Below are positions 9,757-18,025 of a stretch of 64,000 nt of DNA, one piece after another; position 1 is the stretch's first letter; each line of letters starts with the position of its first letter. Origin of the DNA: Pseudomonas linyingensis (GTDB lineage Bacteria > Pseudomonadota > Gammaproteobacteria > Pseudomonadales > Pseudomonadaceae); contig NZ_FNZE01000005.1 in assembly GCF_900109175.1 (NCBI RefSeq), positions 62,001-126,000 of the forward strand, written 5' to 3'. The notes under the pieces are model-generated. The model was not told the DNA's origin. It made no database searches and saw only the letters and a list, made by a program, of their open reading frames with translations. A program made the translations under genes and the position numbers.

Positions 9757-10623
9757 ATGAACGCCCATGTTGAAGCCTTCTTCGATCCTGCCACCTTCAC
9801 CTACAGCTACGTGGTGAGCGATCCGCACAGCCGCCAGTGCGCCCTGGTCGATCCGGTGCTGGACTACGATCCCGCCGCCGGACGTACCTCACACCACAGC
9901 GCCGACCAGCTGATTGCCTACGTGCGCGAACATGGCCTGACGGTACAGTGGATCCTCGAAACCCACGTGCACGCCGACCACCTCAGCTCCGGCCACTACC
10001 TCAAGGAACAGCTCGGCGGCACCCTGGCCATCGGCGACCACATCACAGTGGTACAGAACACCTTCGGCAAGCTGTTCAACGTCGAGCCGGAGTTCACCAC
10101 CGACGGCCGCCAGTTCGATCACCTGTTCCACGACGGCGAGACCTTCCAGGTCGGCGGCGTCGAGGCCCGCGCGATACATACCCCCGGGCACACCCCTGCG
10201 TGCATGACCTACCTGATCGGCGACGCCGCCTTCGTCGGCGATACCCTGTTCATGCCCGACTACGGCACCGCCCGCTGCGACTTCCCCGGCGGCGACGCGC
10301 ATGCCATGTACCGCTCGATCCACGACAAGCTGTTCGCCCTTCCGGACGACACCCGGGTGTTCATGTGCCACGACTACAAGGCACCGGGTCGCGAGGAATA
10401 TCTGTACGAGACGACCATCGGCGCCGAGCGCGAGAACAACGTGCACATCCACCAGGGCATCGGCGAAGAGCAGTTCGTCGCCATGCGCAGCGCCCGCGAC
10501 GCCACCCTCGGCATGCCGACGCTGATCCTGCCCTCGGTGCAGATCAACATGCGCGCCGGTGAGCTGCCACCGGCCGAGGACAACGGTACCCGCTACCTGA
10601 AGATCCCGCTCGACCTGCTCTGA
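9757..10623 (+). CDS. Persulfide dioxygenase-like metallo-beta-lactamase fold hydrolase
   Basis: 288-residue MBL-fold protein. The metal motif THVHADH is at about residues 69-75, a later histidine in HTPGHTPACM near 145, and a further metal-ligand block in GDTLFMPDYGTARCDFPGG (about 165-185). This pattern and length match the Blh/ETHE1-like persulfide dioxygenases, which bind a single iron and oxidise glutathione persulfide to sulfite. The start is supported by GGAGAA before the ATG. It is the first gene of a sulfur operon and is followed 33 bp later by the DUF442-SQR fusion, the usual partner. Assignment as a dioxygenase rather than a generic hydrolase relies on this context. Confidence 0.85.
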   Translation: MNAHVEAFFDPATFTYSYVVSDPHSRQCALVDPVLDYDPAAGRTSHHSADQLIAYVREHGLTVQWILETHVHADHLSSGHYLKEQLGGTLAIGDHITVVQNTFGKLFNVEPEFTTDGRQFDHLFHDGETFQVGGVEARAIHTPGHTPACMTYLIGDAAFVGDTLFMPDYGTARCDFPGGDAHAMYRSIHDKLFALPDDTRVFMCHDYKAPGREEYLYETTIGAERENNVHIHQGIGEEQFVAMRSARDATLGMPTLILPSVQINMRAGELPPAEDNGTRYLKIPLDLL

Positions 10624-10656
10624 TTCGGCCCAGGCAACCCTGAGGAGAACAACAAG

Positions 10657-12399
10657 ATGCAACCGATCAAGCGTCTCACCCCGTTCATCGCCGTGGCTGG
10701 CCAGCTGGAACCCGCGGACATGGGCACGCTGGCCGCCAGCGGCTTTCGCTGCGTGATCAACAACCGTCCGGAAAACGAAGGCGAAGGCCAGCCGAGCAGC
10801 GCCGAAATGCGCACCGCCGCCGAAGCCTCCGGCCTGGAGTACCACGACCTGCCGGTGATTTCCGGCAAGATCACCGACCAGGACGTCATTGCCTTCCGCG
10901 AGTTGCTCGACCAGGTGAAGGGCCCGGTGCTAGCCTTCTGCCGCACCGGCACCCGCTCCACCACCCTGTGGGCGCTGGCCGAGGCCCATCACCTCGATCC
11001 CGAGGCGCTGCTGGCCACCGCCAAGGAGGCCGGCTACGACCTTGCCGCCCTGCAGCCGCGCCTCGAGCAGCGCTGGCAGACCCTGCCCAACCAGCCCCAG
11101 CCGGTGGCCGCCTACGCGCACACGCCGCGCTACGATGTGCTGGTTATCGGTGGCGGCGCCGCCGGCTGCGCAGTCACCGCCAGCCTGCTCAAGCGCGACC
11201 CGGGTCTGCGCATCGCCATCGTCGAGCCGCGCGACCAGCACTACTACCAGCCCGGCTGGACCCTGGTCGGTGCCGGGGTGTTCGACCGCGCGCGCACCGA
11301 GCGCGCCATGGCCCGCTGCATCCCCAGCAAGGCGCAGTGGATCCGCGCCGCCGCCAGCGCCTTCGAGCCGGAGCAGCAGCAGGTGGTGCTGGAAGACGGC
11401 AGCCGCCTCGGCTACCGCGCCCTGATCGTCTGCCCCGGCCTGACCCTAAACTGGGACGCCATCGAGGGCGCCCGGGAAACCCTCGGCAAGAACGGCGTGA
11501 CCAGCAACTACGTGTTCGAGCTGGCGCCCTACACCTGGCAGCAGGTACAGGGTCTGCGCAGCGGACGGGCGCTGTTCACCCAGCCGCCGATGCCGATCAA
11601 ATGCGCCGGCGCGCCGCAGAAGGCCATGTACCTGTCCTGCGACCACTGGCTGCGGCAGGGTGTGCTGCCCAGCATCCAGGTGGACTTCTGCTCGGCCGGC
11701 GCGGTGCTGTTCGGCGTTGCCGACTTCGTGCCGCCACTGATGAAGTACGTCGAGCGCTACGGCGCCCACCTCAACTTCAACGAGACCCTGGTCAAGGTCG
11801 ACGGCGAGGCGCACAAGGCCTGGTTCAAGGTCGCCGGGGCCGACGGCACGACCAGCACGGTGGAGCGCGAGTTCGATCTCCTACACTTGGTGCCGCCGCA
11901 GCGCGCCCCGGACTTCGTCCGCAACAGCCCGCTGGCCAACTCCGACGGCTGGGTCGAGGCCGATCACGAAACCCTGCGCCACCCGCGCTACGGCAACATC
12001 TTCAGCCTCGGCGACGTCTGCGCCGCGCCCAACGCCAAGACCGCCGCGGCGGTGCGCAAGCAGGCGCCGGTGGTGGCCGAGAACGTGCTCAGCGTGCTCG
12101 GCGGGCGTGGCCTGCGGGCGATCTACGATGGCTACGGCTCCTGCCCGCTGACCGTCGAGCGCGGCAAGGTGATCCTCGCCGAGTTCGGCTATGGCGGCAA
12201 ACTGCTGCCCACCTTCCCCCTCGACCCACGGGTGCCGCGTCGCCTGGCCTGGGAGCTGAAGACCAAGTGGATGCCGAGCATCTACTTCGACCTGATGCTC
12301 AAGGGCCACGAGTGGATGGCCGAACCCAAGCACCTGGACTTCGAGCCGCGCCCGGTGGAATCCCCCGCCGCCTGTGACTTCACCCAGGAGAAGAAGTAA
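10657..12399 (+). CDS. DUF442 (phosphatase/rhodanese-like) fused to sulfide:quinone oxidoreductase-type flavoprotein
   Basis: 580-residue fusion. Residues 1-about 125 form a DUF442/Blh-type dual-specificity phosphatase-like domain with the CRTGTRS active loop. From about 160 a flavoprotein domain begins with VLVIGGGAAGCAVTASLL (FAD binding) and continues with YYQPGWTLVGAG, ICCP-like VCPGLTLNW and IKCAGAPQKAMY, the region of the SQR redox cysteines. FSLGDVCAAPNAKTAAAVRKQ binds the second part of FAD. It should oxidise sulfide to persulfide and pass electrons to quinone at the membrane, with the N-terminal domain possibly handling the sulfane sulfur. AACAACAA lies between its AGGAG and its ATG. 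Its TAA overlaps the next ATG by one base. Confidence 0.88.
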   Translation: MQPIKRLTPFIAVAGQLEPADMGTLAASGFRCVINNRPENEGEGQPSSAEMRTAAEASGLEYHDLPVISGKITDQDVIAFRELLDQVKGPVLAFCRTGTRSTTLWALAEAHHLDPEALLATAKEAGYDLAALQPRLEQRWQTLPNQPQPVAAYAHTPRYDVLVIGGGAAGCAVTASLLKRDPGLRIAIVEPRDQHYYQPGWTLVGAGVFDRARTERAMARCIPSKAQWIRAAASAFEPEQQQVVLEDGSRLGYRALIVCPGLTLNWDAIEGARETLGKNGVTSNYVFELAPYTWQQVQGLRSGRALFTQPPMPIKCAGAPQKAMYLSCDHWLRQGVLPSIQVDFCSAGAVLFGVADFVPPLMKYVERYGAHLNFNETLVKVDGEAHKAWFKVAGADGTTSTVEREFDLLHLVPPQRAPDFVRNSPLANSDGWVEADHETLRHPRYGNIFSLGDVCAAPNAKTAAAVRKQAPVVAENVLSVLGGRGLRAIYDGYGSCPLTVERGKVILAEFGYGGKLLPTFPLDPRVPRRLAWELKTKWMPSIYFDLMLKGHEWMAEPKHLDFEPRPVESPAACDFTQEKK

Positions 12400-14213
12400 T
12401 GAGAGAGCGGCTCGCCCGCTACCTGCCTTGCCTGGAATGGGCACGGCAGTACGACCGCGAGGCCGCCGGCAAGGACGGCCTCGCGGCAGTGATCGTGACC
12501 CTGATGCTGATCCCGCAGAGCCTGGCCTACGCCATGCTCGCCGGGCTGCCGCCGGTCACCGGCCTGTACGCCAGCATCCTGCCGCTGCTGGCCTACACCC
12601 TGTTCGGCACCAGCCGAGCCCTGGCGGTCGGCCCGGTGGCGGTGGTCTCGCTGATGACCGCCGCCGCGCTGGGGCCGCTGTTCGCCGCCGGCAGCGCCGA
12701 ATATGCCGGCGCCGCCCTGCTGCTGGCCATGCTCTCCGGCGCCATGCTGCTGCTGATGGCGGTGCTGCGCCTGGGCTTTCTCGCCAACTTCCTCAGCCAT
12801 CCGGTGATCTCCGGCTTCATCAGCGCCTCGGGCATCCTCATCGCCCTCGGCCAGCTCAAGCACATCCTCGGCATTCAGGCCTCCGGCGAGCACGCCATCG
12901 AGCTGCTCCAAGGCCTGCTGCTCGGCCTGCCCGCCACCCACCTGCCGACCTTGGCCATCGGAGGCAGCAGCTTGGTATTCCTGTTTCTGGTGCGCAACAA
13001 GCTCAGCGGCTGGCTGCAGGCCGCGGGCTTCACCCCGCGCCTGGCCGGCAACCTGTCTAAGGCTGGTCCGGTGGTCGCCCTGCTGGCATCGGTACTGGCG
13101 GTCAGCCTGCTCGGCCTCGCCGATGCCGGCGTGCGCGTGGTTGGCGCCGTACCTACCGGGCTGCCGGCGTTCAGCCTGCCGCCGCTGGACCTGGGACTGG
13201 CCACCCAGCTGCTGCCGGCCGCCCTGCTGATCAGCCTGATCGGCTTCGTCGAATCGGTGTCGGTGGCGCAGACCCTCGCCGCCAAGCGTCGCCAGCGCAT
13301 CGAGCCCAACCAGGAGCTGATCGCCCTCGGCAGCGCCAACGTGGCGGCAGCCCTGAGCGGCGGCTTCCCCGTCACCGGCGGCTTCGCCCGCTCGGTGGTC
13401 AACTTCGATGCCGGCGCGCAGACGCCGCTGGCCGGCGCGCTGACCGCAGTGGGCATCGCCATCACCGTGCTGTTCTTCACCCCACTGTTCCACAACCTGC
13501 CGCAGGCGGTGCTGGCCGCCACCATCATCGTCGCCGTACTCAGCCTGGTCGATCTGGGCGCATTGAAGCGCACCTGGCGCTACTCCCGACAGGATGCCGC
13601 CGCCATGGTCGCCACCATGCTCGGCGTGCTGCTGGTCGGCGTCGAGGCCGGCATCCTGCTCGGCGTCGGCCTGTCGCTGCTGCTGTTCCTCTGGCGCACC
13701 AGCCAGCCGCACATGGCGGTGGTCGGCCAGCTGCCGGGCAGCGAGCACTTTCGCAACATCGAGCGCTTCGCCGTGGTGGAAAGCCCGAAGGTCCTGTCGG
13801 TGCGCGTCGACGAGAGCCTGTACTTCCCCAATGCGCGTTACCTGGAGGACCACATTGCCGCACTGGTCAGCCAGCATCCAGAGGTCGAGCACCTGGTGCT
13901 GATGTGCCCGGCGGTCAACCTGATCGACGCCAGCGCCCTGGAGAGCCTGGAAGCGATCAGCGTGCGCCTCAAGGTCGGTGGTATCCAGCTGCACCTCTCG
14001 GAAGTGAAGGGCCCGGTGATGGATCGCCTGCGCCAGTCCGACTTCCTCGAGCATTTCGGCGGCAAGGTGTTCATCAGCCAGTTCGAAGCGCTGGCCGAAC
14101 TCGATCCGCAGACCACCCATCACGCCCTGAGCCTGCGCCGCCACGGCCTCGCCGGCAGCCCTCTCCCCCTCAAACCCACAGTGCAGGAAAGCGACAGTGA
14201 AAAGCGCCCATGA
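12399..14213 (+). CDS. SulP-family sulfate/anion transporter with STAS domain
   Basis: 604-residue inner-membrane transporter. About 10-14 hydrophobic segments fill residues 25-430; the SulP signature lies in LMLIPQSLAYAMLAGLPPVTGLYAS near residue 35. The cytoplasmic STAS domain occupies about 445-570, with LVLMCPAVNLIDASALESLEAI. Family members move sulfate, bicarbonate or other anions. Inside a sulfide-oxidation operon the likely cargo is sulfate, sulfite or thiosulfate, and export of oxidation products is as plausible as uptake. It starts on the last base of the preceding stop and overlaps the rhodanese gene by 17 bp, so the four genes are one transcription unit. Confidence 0.9.
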   Translation: MRERLARYLPCLEWARQYDREAAGKDGLAAVIVTLMLIPQSLAYAMLAGLPPVTGLYASILPLLAYTLFGTSRALAVGPVAVVSLMTAAALGPLFAAGSAEYAGAALLLAMLSGAMLLLMAVLRLGFLANFLSHPVISGFISASGILIALGQLKHILGIQASGEHAIELLQGLLLGLPATHLPTLAIGGSSLVFLFLVRNKLSGWLQAAGFTPRLAGNLSKAGPVVALLASVLAVSLLGLADAGVRVVGAVPTGLPAFSLPPLDLGLATQLLPAALLISLIGFVESVSVAQTLAAKRRQRIEPNQELIALGSANVAAALSGGFPVTGGFARSVVNFDAGAQTPLAGALTAVGIAITVLFFTPLFHNLPQAVLAATIIVAVLSLVDLGALKRTWRYSRQDAAAMVATMLGVLLVGVEAGILLGVGLSLLLFLWRTSQPHMAVVGQLPGSEHFRNIERFAVVESPKVLSVRVDESLYFPNARYLEDHIAALVSQHPEVEHLVLMCPAVNLIDASALESLEAISVRLKVGGIQLHLSEVKGPVMDRLRQSDFLEHFGGKVFISQFEALAELDPQTTHHALSLRRHGLAGSPLPLKPTVQESDSEKRP

Positions 14214-14577
14214 TCTAGTGGCCGAAGCCAAGGCCCGCATCCAAGAAATCGACCTCGATGCCACCGACGCCGCGATCCGCGACGCCGACGTGCTGCTCGA
14301 CGTGCGTGAGGCCGACGAATTCCACGCCGGACACATCCCCGGCGCGGTGAGCATCCCCCGCGGCCTGCTGGAGTTCAAGCTCAGCAACACTCCGGAGCTG
14401 ACCTCTCGCGATCTCAACATCGTCCTGTACTGCAAGACCAGCGGCCGCGCCGCGCTGGCCGCCTGCGCCCTGCACGACATGGGCTACCTGCAGGTGCAGT
14501 CGATCGCGGGCGGCTTCGACGCCTGGAGCGCAGCCGGCAAGACGGTGGTCACGCCGAGCCTGCCGGTATTCGACTGA
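14197..14577 (+). CDS. Rhodanese-like sulfurtransferase
   Basis: 126-residue single rhodanese domain, cytoplasmic (no signal peptide). Visible are LLDVREADEFHAGHIPGA, the active-site loop CKTSGRAA with the persulfide-carrying cysteine near residue 84, and GYLQVQSIAGGFDAW. It likely moves sulfane sulfur from persulfides to sulfite or cyanide, in line with the preceding dioxygenase and SQR. The start is GTG at 14197, inside the end of the SulP gene, preceded by AGGAAAG; the previous in-frame ATG would run deep into the SulP coding region. Confidence 0.9.
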   Translation: MKSAHDLVAEAKARIQEIDLDATDAAIRDADVLLDVREADEFHAGHIPGAVSIPRGLLEFKLSNTPELTSRDLNIVLYCKTSGRAALAACALHDMGYLQVQSIAGGFDAWSAAGKTVVTPSLPVFD

Positions 14578-14657
14578 ACAGCCCTCACAACGCAGATGGA
14601 TTGGCAAGGGCTGTGCCCGCAGGCACGACCCGTAGATCACCGAAGAGGAGCAACACC

Positions 14658-14846
14658 ATGCAAACGAACGTTGGCGGCATCGACAAGATCATCCGCATCG
14701 TGGTCGGCATCGCCCTGATCGTCTGGGCCATCGCCGGCGGCCCGGTCTGGGCCTGGATCGGCGTCCTGCCGCTGGCCACCGGCCTGCTCGGCTGGTGCCC
14801 GGCCTACAGCCTGCTCGGCATCAAGACCTGCCCGATGAAGAAGTAG
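14658..14846 (+). CDS. DUF2892 small inner-membrane protein
   Basis: 62-residue protein beginning MQTNVGGIDKIIR, a conserved DUF2892 start, with two membrane helices (about 13-30 and 33-50) and two cysteines in GWCPAYSLLGIKTCPMKK. DUF2892 also occurs as the membrane half of YgaP-type rhodaneses; here it follows a stand-alone rhodanese by 80 bp, as if the two halves were split into two genes. A GAGGAG site precedes the ATG. Probable role: membrane anchoring or transport step in sulfur handling. Confidence 0.85.
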   Translation: MQTNVGGIDKIIRIVVGIALIVWAIAGGPVWAWIGVLPLATGLLGWCPAYSLLGIKTCPMKK

Positions 14847-14877
14847 GGCTGCACTCCTGCGTCAAGCTACAGCAGGG

Positions 14878-16005
14878 ATGGCCAGCCGACTCTGCGCGCT
14901 GCTCATCCTGCTGCTGATGCAGCCCATCGCAGCATCAGCAGTAGAGTCCCCTACAGCACCAGCCACGTCGCCGGTGCTCAAGGTCTTCGTCCGCGACGGC
15001 TGCCTGCACTGCGCCGCCGCCAAGGCTTGGCTCGCCGATCTGGCGGCCGAGCGCCCTGAGTTGCGCATCGTGCTGCGTCCGGTGGACCGCGATGCCAGAG
15101 CGCGCGCCGACCTGCTGCGTATCTCCCGCCAGGCCGGCTACTGGCCGCCAGGCGTACCGACCTTCGTGATTGGCGACCGCGTGCTGGTGGGCTTCGACGA
15201 CACCGAGCACAGCGGCGCACAACTGCTCGCCTTGCTCGCTGACGGCCAGCCTGCAATCACCAGCGTCCAGAGCGGGCTGTTCGGCACCCTCAGCGTGGAG
15301 CGCCTCGGCCTGCCGCTGTTCACCCTCGCCCTTGGCCTGCTCGACGGCTTCAACCCCTGCGCCATGTGGGTGCTGCTGTTCCTGCTCTCGCTGCTGGTCC
15401 ACCTGCGCGACCGCACGCGCATGGCGCTGATCGCCGGCACCTTCGTGCTGATCAGCGGCGCGGTCTACTACGCCTTCATGGCCGCCTGGCTCAACCTGTT
15501 CCTGCTGGTCGGGCTGTCGACCCTATTGGCCTGGGCGCTGAGCGCGGCTGCCATCGCCATCGGCGTGGTCAACCTGCGCGACGGACTGCGCCCGAATGGC
15601 GACTTTAGCCTGTCGATCCCGGCTGCCGCCAAGCCCGGTCTGTACGCACGCATGCGTGCCATCCTCCAGGCCGACAGTCTCCTGCCAGCACTCGCCGGCG
15701 TGGCGGCCTTGGCGGTGATGGTCAACTTCATCGAGCTGCTCTGCACCGCCCGCCTGCCGGCGCTGTACACCGCGGTACTCACCCGGCAGGGGCTGACTAC
15801 CCTCGCCCACTACGCCTACCTTGGCCTGTACATCCTCGGCTACATCGCCGACGACGCGCTGATGGTCGCCACCGCGGTGATCGCCCTGAGCAGTCGCAAG
15901 CTGTCGACACGGGCCGGGCGCGGGCTGAAGATCCTCAGCGGCTTGGTCATGCTGGCTCTGGGCGTGGTCATGCTGCTGCGCCCGCAATGGCTGTTGCAGG
16001 GGTGA
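14878..16005 (+). CDS. Secreted thioredoxin/glutaredoxin-like domain fused to CcdA/DsbD-like membrane domain
   Basis: 375 residues in three parts: a signal peptide (1-21); a periplasmic thioredoxin-fold domain (about 33-125) with redox motif C42-LH-C45 and the cis-proline segment GVPTFVIGD; and six or more membrane helices (about 143-370). The membrane part carries a cysteine in GFNPC (161) and another in IELLCT (289), spaced and placed like the paired cysteines of CcdA and the DsbD membrane core. This arrangement suggests electrons pass from the cytoplasm through the two membrane cysteines to the periplasmic CLHC pair. As the last gene of the sulfide operon it may reduce periplasmic persulfides or disulfides. 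Fusions of this order are uncommon compared with DsbD (alpha-beta-gamma). Confidence 0.8.
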   Translation: MASRLCALLILLLMQPIAASAVESPTAPATSPVLKVFVRDGCLHCAAAKAWLADLAAERPELRIVLRPVDRDARARADLLRISRQAGYWPPGVPTFVIGDRVLVGFDDTEHSGAQLLALLADGQPAITSVQSGLFGTLSVERLGLPLFTLALGLLDGFNPCAMWVLLFLLSLLVHLRDRTRMALIAGTFVLISGAVYYAFMAAWLNLFLLVGLSTLLAWALSAAAIAIGVVNLRDGLRPNGDFSLSIPAAAKPGLYARMRAILQADSLLPALAGVAALAVMVNFIELLCTARLPALYTAVLTRQGLTTLAHYAYLGLYILGYIADDALMVATAVIALSSRKLSTRAGRGLKILSGLVMLALGVVMLLRPQWLLQG

Positions 16006-16011
16006 GGCCGG

Positions 16012-16125
16012 CGCCTGGGCAACAAGACCATGCGCAACGGCTTCTGCATCGGCGACCGCTCCAACGAGGCGTTCTGCCAGTCCTGCCACGTCGGCTATGG
16101 CTGGAAGGACGCCAGCTTCGACTTT
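16012..16125 (+). pseudogene. Fragment of an octahaem/tetrathionate-reductase-type cytochrome c
   Basis: Directly after the previous stop the plus strand reads LGNKTMRNGFCIGDRSNEAF and then CQSCHVGYGWKDASFDF, which contains one haem motif CXXCH. The wording matches the core of octahaem c-type cytochromes of the tetrathionate-reductase family (recalled resemblance, not a search). No start, signal peptide or other haem motif is present and similarity stops at about 16125. It is a remnant, not a gene. It supports a larger former sulfur cluster at this place. Confidence 0.5.
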
Positions 16126-16145
16126 CGCGCAAGCGCTGGCTGCTC

Positions 16146-16250
16146 GAAGTGGCGCAAGGCGAGCAGTTCGGAAATGTACGCAGGCTCGTGCCTGGCGAAC
16201 CAGGCATCGTAACGCTCGTGATGCGTCTCGAAAGGGGCTGCGTTGGACAT
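16146..16250 (-). pseudogene. N-terminal fragment of a SAM-dependent methyltransferase-like gene
   Basis: On the minus strand an ATG at 16250 opens MSNAAPFETHHERYDAWFAR and then HEPAYISELLALRHF, wording typical of the first 35 residues of class I methyltransferases (F-x-THxxRYDxWF...YxSEL). The following residues no longer fit and the glycine-rich SAM-binding motif is missing. Only about 20 bp separate it from the cytochrome fragment, so a deletion between two former convergent genes is likely. Confidence 0.45.
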
Positions 16251-16374
16251 CCGCCGAGACCTCCATGGTTGCGGCATTGCGACGGCTGGGCCATAACACC
16301 GTTCATTTCACGGTTTAGCGATTAGACTGAATGTTGCTCTCCTTACCTTATAAGTATAGGCAGGACTCCCCCCC

Positions 16375-16905
16375 ATGAAAGAGCAACTGGTGGAGCTGAT
16401 CACCCTGATCAGCTCGGGCTGCATGCGTGACGAAGACATCCAGCGGATTGCCGGCGAGGCCGCCCTGGCCTATGCCGATCCGCCGGCCTTCCTCGCCACC
16501 AATCCGGACTCCGGCTACGACGACAGCCTGAGCATCCCGCTGGGCGAATGGGTGGTGGTCTGCAGCCTGCCGGATAATGTGCTGATCCAGGCCAGCCAGG
16601 CCGACGAATTGTTCCAACAGGTACTCGCCTCATTCGGTGCGCCGGTGCCTCTGACTCTGAAGGCCCGGGACGATCTGCTCAGCGCCCTGGAGCACATCCA
16701 GGTACAGCTGAGCAGCCTGTACCCGGAGAAAGAGGGCTATGTACTGGTCGACTTCAGCGAACCGATGGAGGACGAACTGCAGATGGTGCTGGTCTACTCC
16801 GTGGATCTGCCCCGGGTGCTGGATCTGTCGGCGCAGATCGGCATCTACGCTGCACCGGCCTACGAGAGTCGCTTGATCGTGGGCGGCGACGGCGAGGACG
16901 GCTGA
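16375..16905 (+). CDS. Hypothetical acidic protein, 176 residues
   Basis: Soluble, acidic protein with no signal peptide or membrane helix and no family I can name. It has an alpha-helical start (MKEQLVELITLISSGCMRDED), a Pro/Asp-rich middle and several beta-like strands (GYVLVDFSEP, LQMVLVYSVDLPRVLDL). The length, coding pattern and the clear upstream region with a TATAAGTATAGG-like -10 stretch indicate a real gene transcribed alone. The C-terminus is Gly/Asp-rich. Function unknown. Confidence 0.7.
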   Translation: MKEQLVELITLISSGCMRDEDIQRIAGEAALAYADPPAFLATNPDSGYDDSLSIPLGEWVVVCSLPDNVLIQASQADELFQQVLASFGAPVPLTLKARDDLLSALEHIQVQLSSLYPEKEGYVLVDFSEPMEDELQMVLVYSVDLPRVLDLSAQIGIYAAPAYESRLIVGGDGEDG

Positions 16906-17367
16906 GCCGTTGCGGATGCCCTTTCGTAAAAACCCTCCGCTCTGATCCAGAACAAGGGAATGCATCGGCCCGCTCGGGATAATCAATGTGAGCCGAGAGA
17001 AGAACGACCAAGGAAGCCCCCCGAGGAAGATGCTGACCGCCAGCCTGCTCTGCGCCGCCAACGTCTGTGACAGCGCGCCCAGCAACGAGCCCTTCCTTTA
17101 GGCGTAGAACAACGAAACCCCGTAACACAAGCCGTTCGATTGAAATTGCGGACGTCCCTTGCCGGGGTAGCCCGAGCCGGTTACAAATGAGAAGGCATCT
17201 CGGCACTGGAGCTGTCGTGACTGTCGGAGCAACTCCGCGCAATGGAGAGGCGGCGCTGGCCGCCACCAGCGAGCTGTCTTGACCTGCTGCACATACATGC
17301 GCGGGAGCGCCGATGGTATTGGATACCACTTTGGGCTAGAACCAGCCCAGTTGATAAGGAACGCCCC
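16906..17367. other. 462-bp interval without a supported gene
   Basis: Between the acidic hypothetical gene and dps. Short open frames exist on both strands, for example a 37-codon frame from GTG 16988, but none has convincing coding character or a good ribosome-binding site. The dps promoter must lie in its last part. No tRNA, repeat or mobile-element end was recognised. Confidence 0.5.
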
Positions 17368-17862
17368 ATGGCTACCAAGAAAGTTAAAGCGCAGAACATC
17401 GATATCGGCATCAGCGCCGGTGATCGCGAAAAAATCGTCCAGGGCCTGTCCGGACTGCTGGCCGATAGTTACACCCTCTATCTGATGACCCACAACTTCC
17501 ACTGGAACGTGACCGGCCCGCAGTTCAACAGTCTGCACACGATGTTCATGACCCAGTACACCGAGCAGTGGAACGCCCTAGACATGATCGCCGAGCGTGT
17601 CCGTGCCCTTGGCTACCCGGCGCCGGGCACCTACAAGGAGTTCGTCAAGCTGGCCTCGATCAAGGAAGTGGAAGGCGTACCAAAAGCGACCGACATGATC
17701 CGCCATCTGGTCGAAGCCCAGGAAGCCACCGCCCGCACCGCGCGCAAGCTGTTCCCGGTGGTCGACGCGGCCAACGATCAGCCGACCGCCGACCTGCTCA
17801 CCCAGCGCCTGGAAGTGCACGAAAAGACCGCTTGGATGCTGCGCAGCCTGCTCGAGGAGTAA
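17368..17862 (+). CDS. dps: Dps-family DNA-protecting ferritin-like protein
   Basis: 164-residue Dps/ferritin-like protein that stores iron as ferric oxide using peroxide and shields DNA as a dodecamer. The ferroxidase residues are in [13 protein letters not shown] (His) and in [22 protein letters not shown] (Asp/Glu), matching the Dps signature. The lysine-rich start [10 protein letters not shown] may bind DNA. The ATG at 17368 follows AAGGA by 7 nt; in-frame codons upstream lie in non-coding sequence. It stands alone with its own hairpin downstream, and katG and ahpF follow, giving a peroxide-defence region. Confidence 0.93.
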   Translation: MATKKVKAQNIDIGISAGDREKIVQGLSGLLADSYTLYLMTHNFHWNVTGPQFNSLHTMFMTQYTEQWNALDMIAERVRALGYPAPGTYKEFVKLASIKEVEGVPKATDMIRHLVEAQEATARTARKLFPVVDAANDQPTADLLTQRLEVHEKTAWMLRSLLEE

Positions 17863-17873
17863 GCGCTCGTCTT

Positions 17874-17901
17874 GCAATGGAGCTGCCATGAGCTCCATTG
17901 C
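17874..17901 (+). terminator. Hairpin after dps, probable terminator
   Basis: Perfect 11-bp arms GCAATGGAGCT/AGCTCCATTGC with a 6-nt loop, starting 12 bp after the dps stop. There is no T-run, so termination efficiency is uncertain. Confidence 0.55.
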
Positions 17902-18025
17902 GGGAGCACCCATTCGGGTTAATGTGCGGATCAATGCCCGTCAGGCTCACCTAGCTGGGCGACGGCGAAGACGGTTGAACCGCCGCACGTGCGCCCGACC
18001 CACGCCAGGCGCACGTCGGCGGCCC

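Noticed and set aside
9612-9760. Sigma-54 promoter for a FisR-type activator before the sulfide operon
   Set aside because: TGGCA-like strings occur but none has a GC pair at the required 10-nt distance with a TTGC-like -12 element.
12282-14480. 732-codon minus-strand frame opposite the SulP gene
   Set aside because: Translation is Gln/Gly/His-rich without domains, while the SulP gene has membrane helices and a STAS domain.
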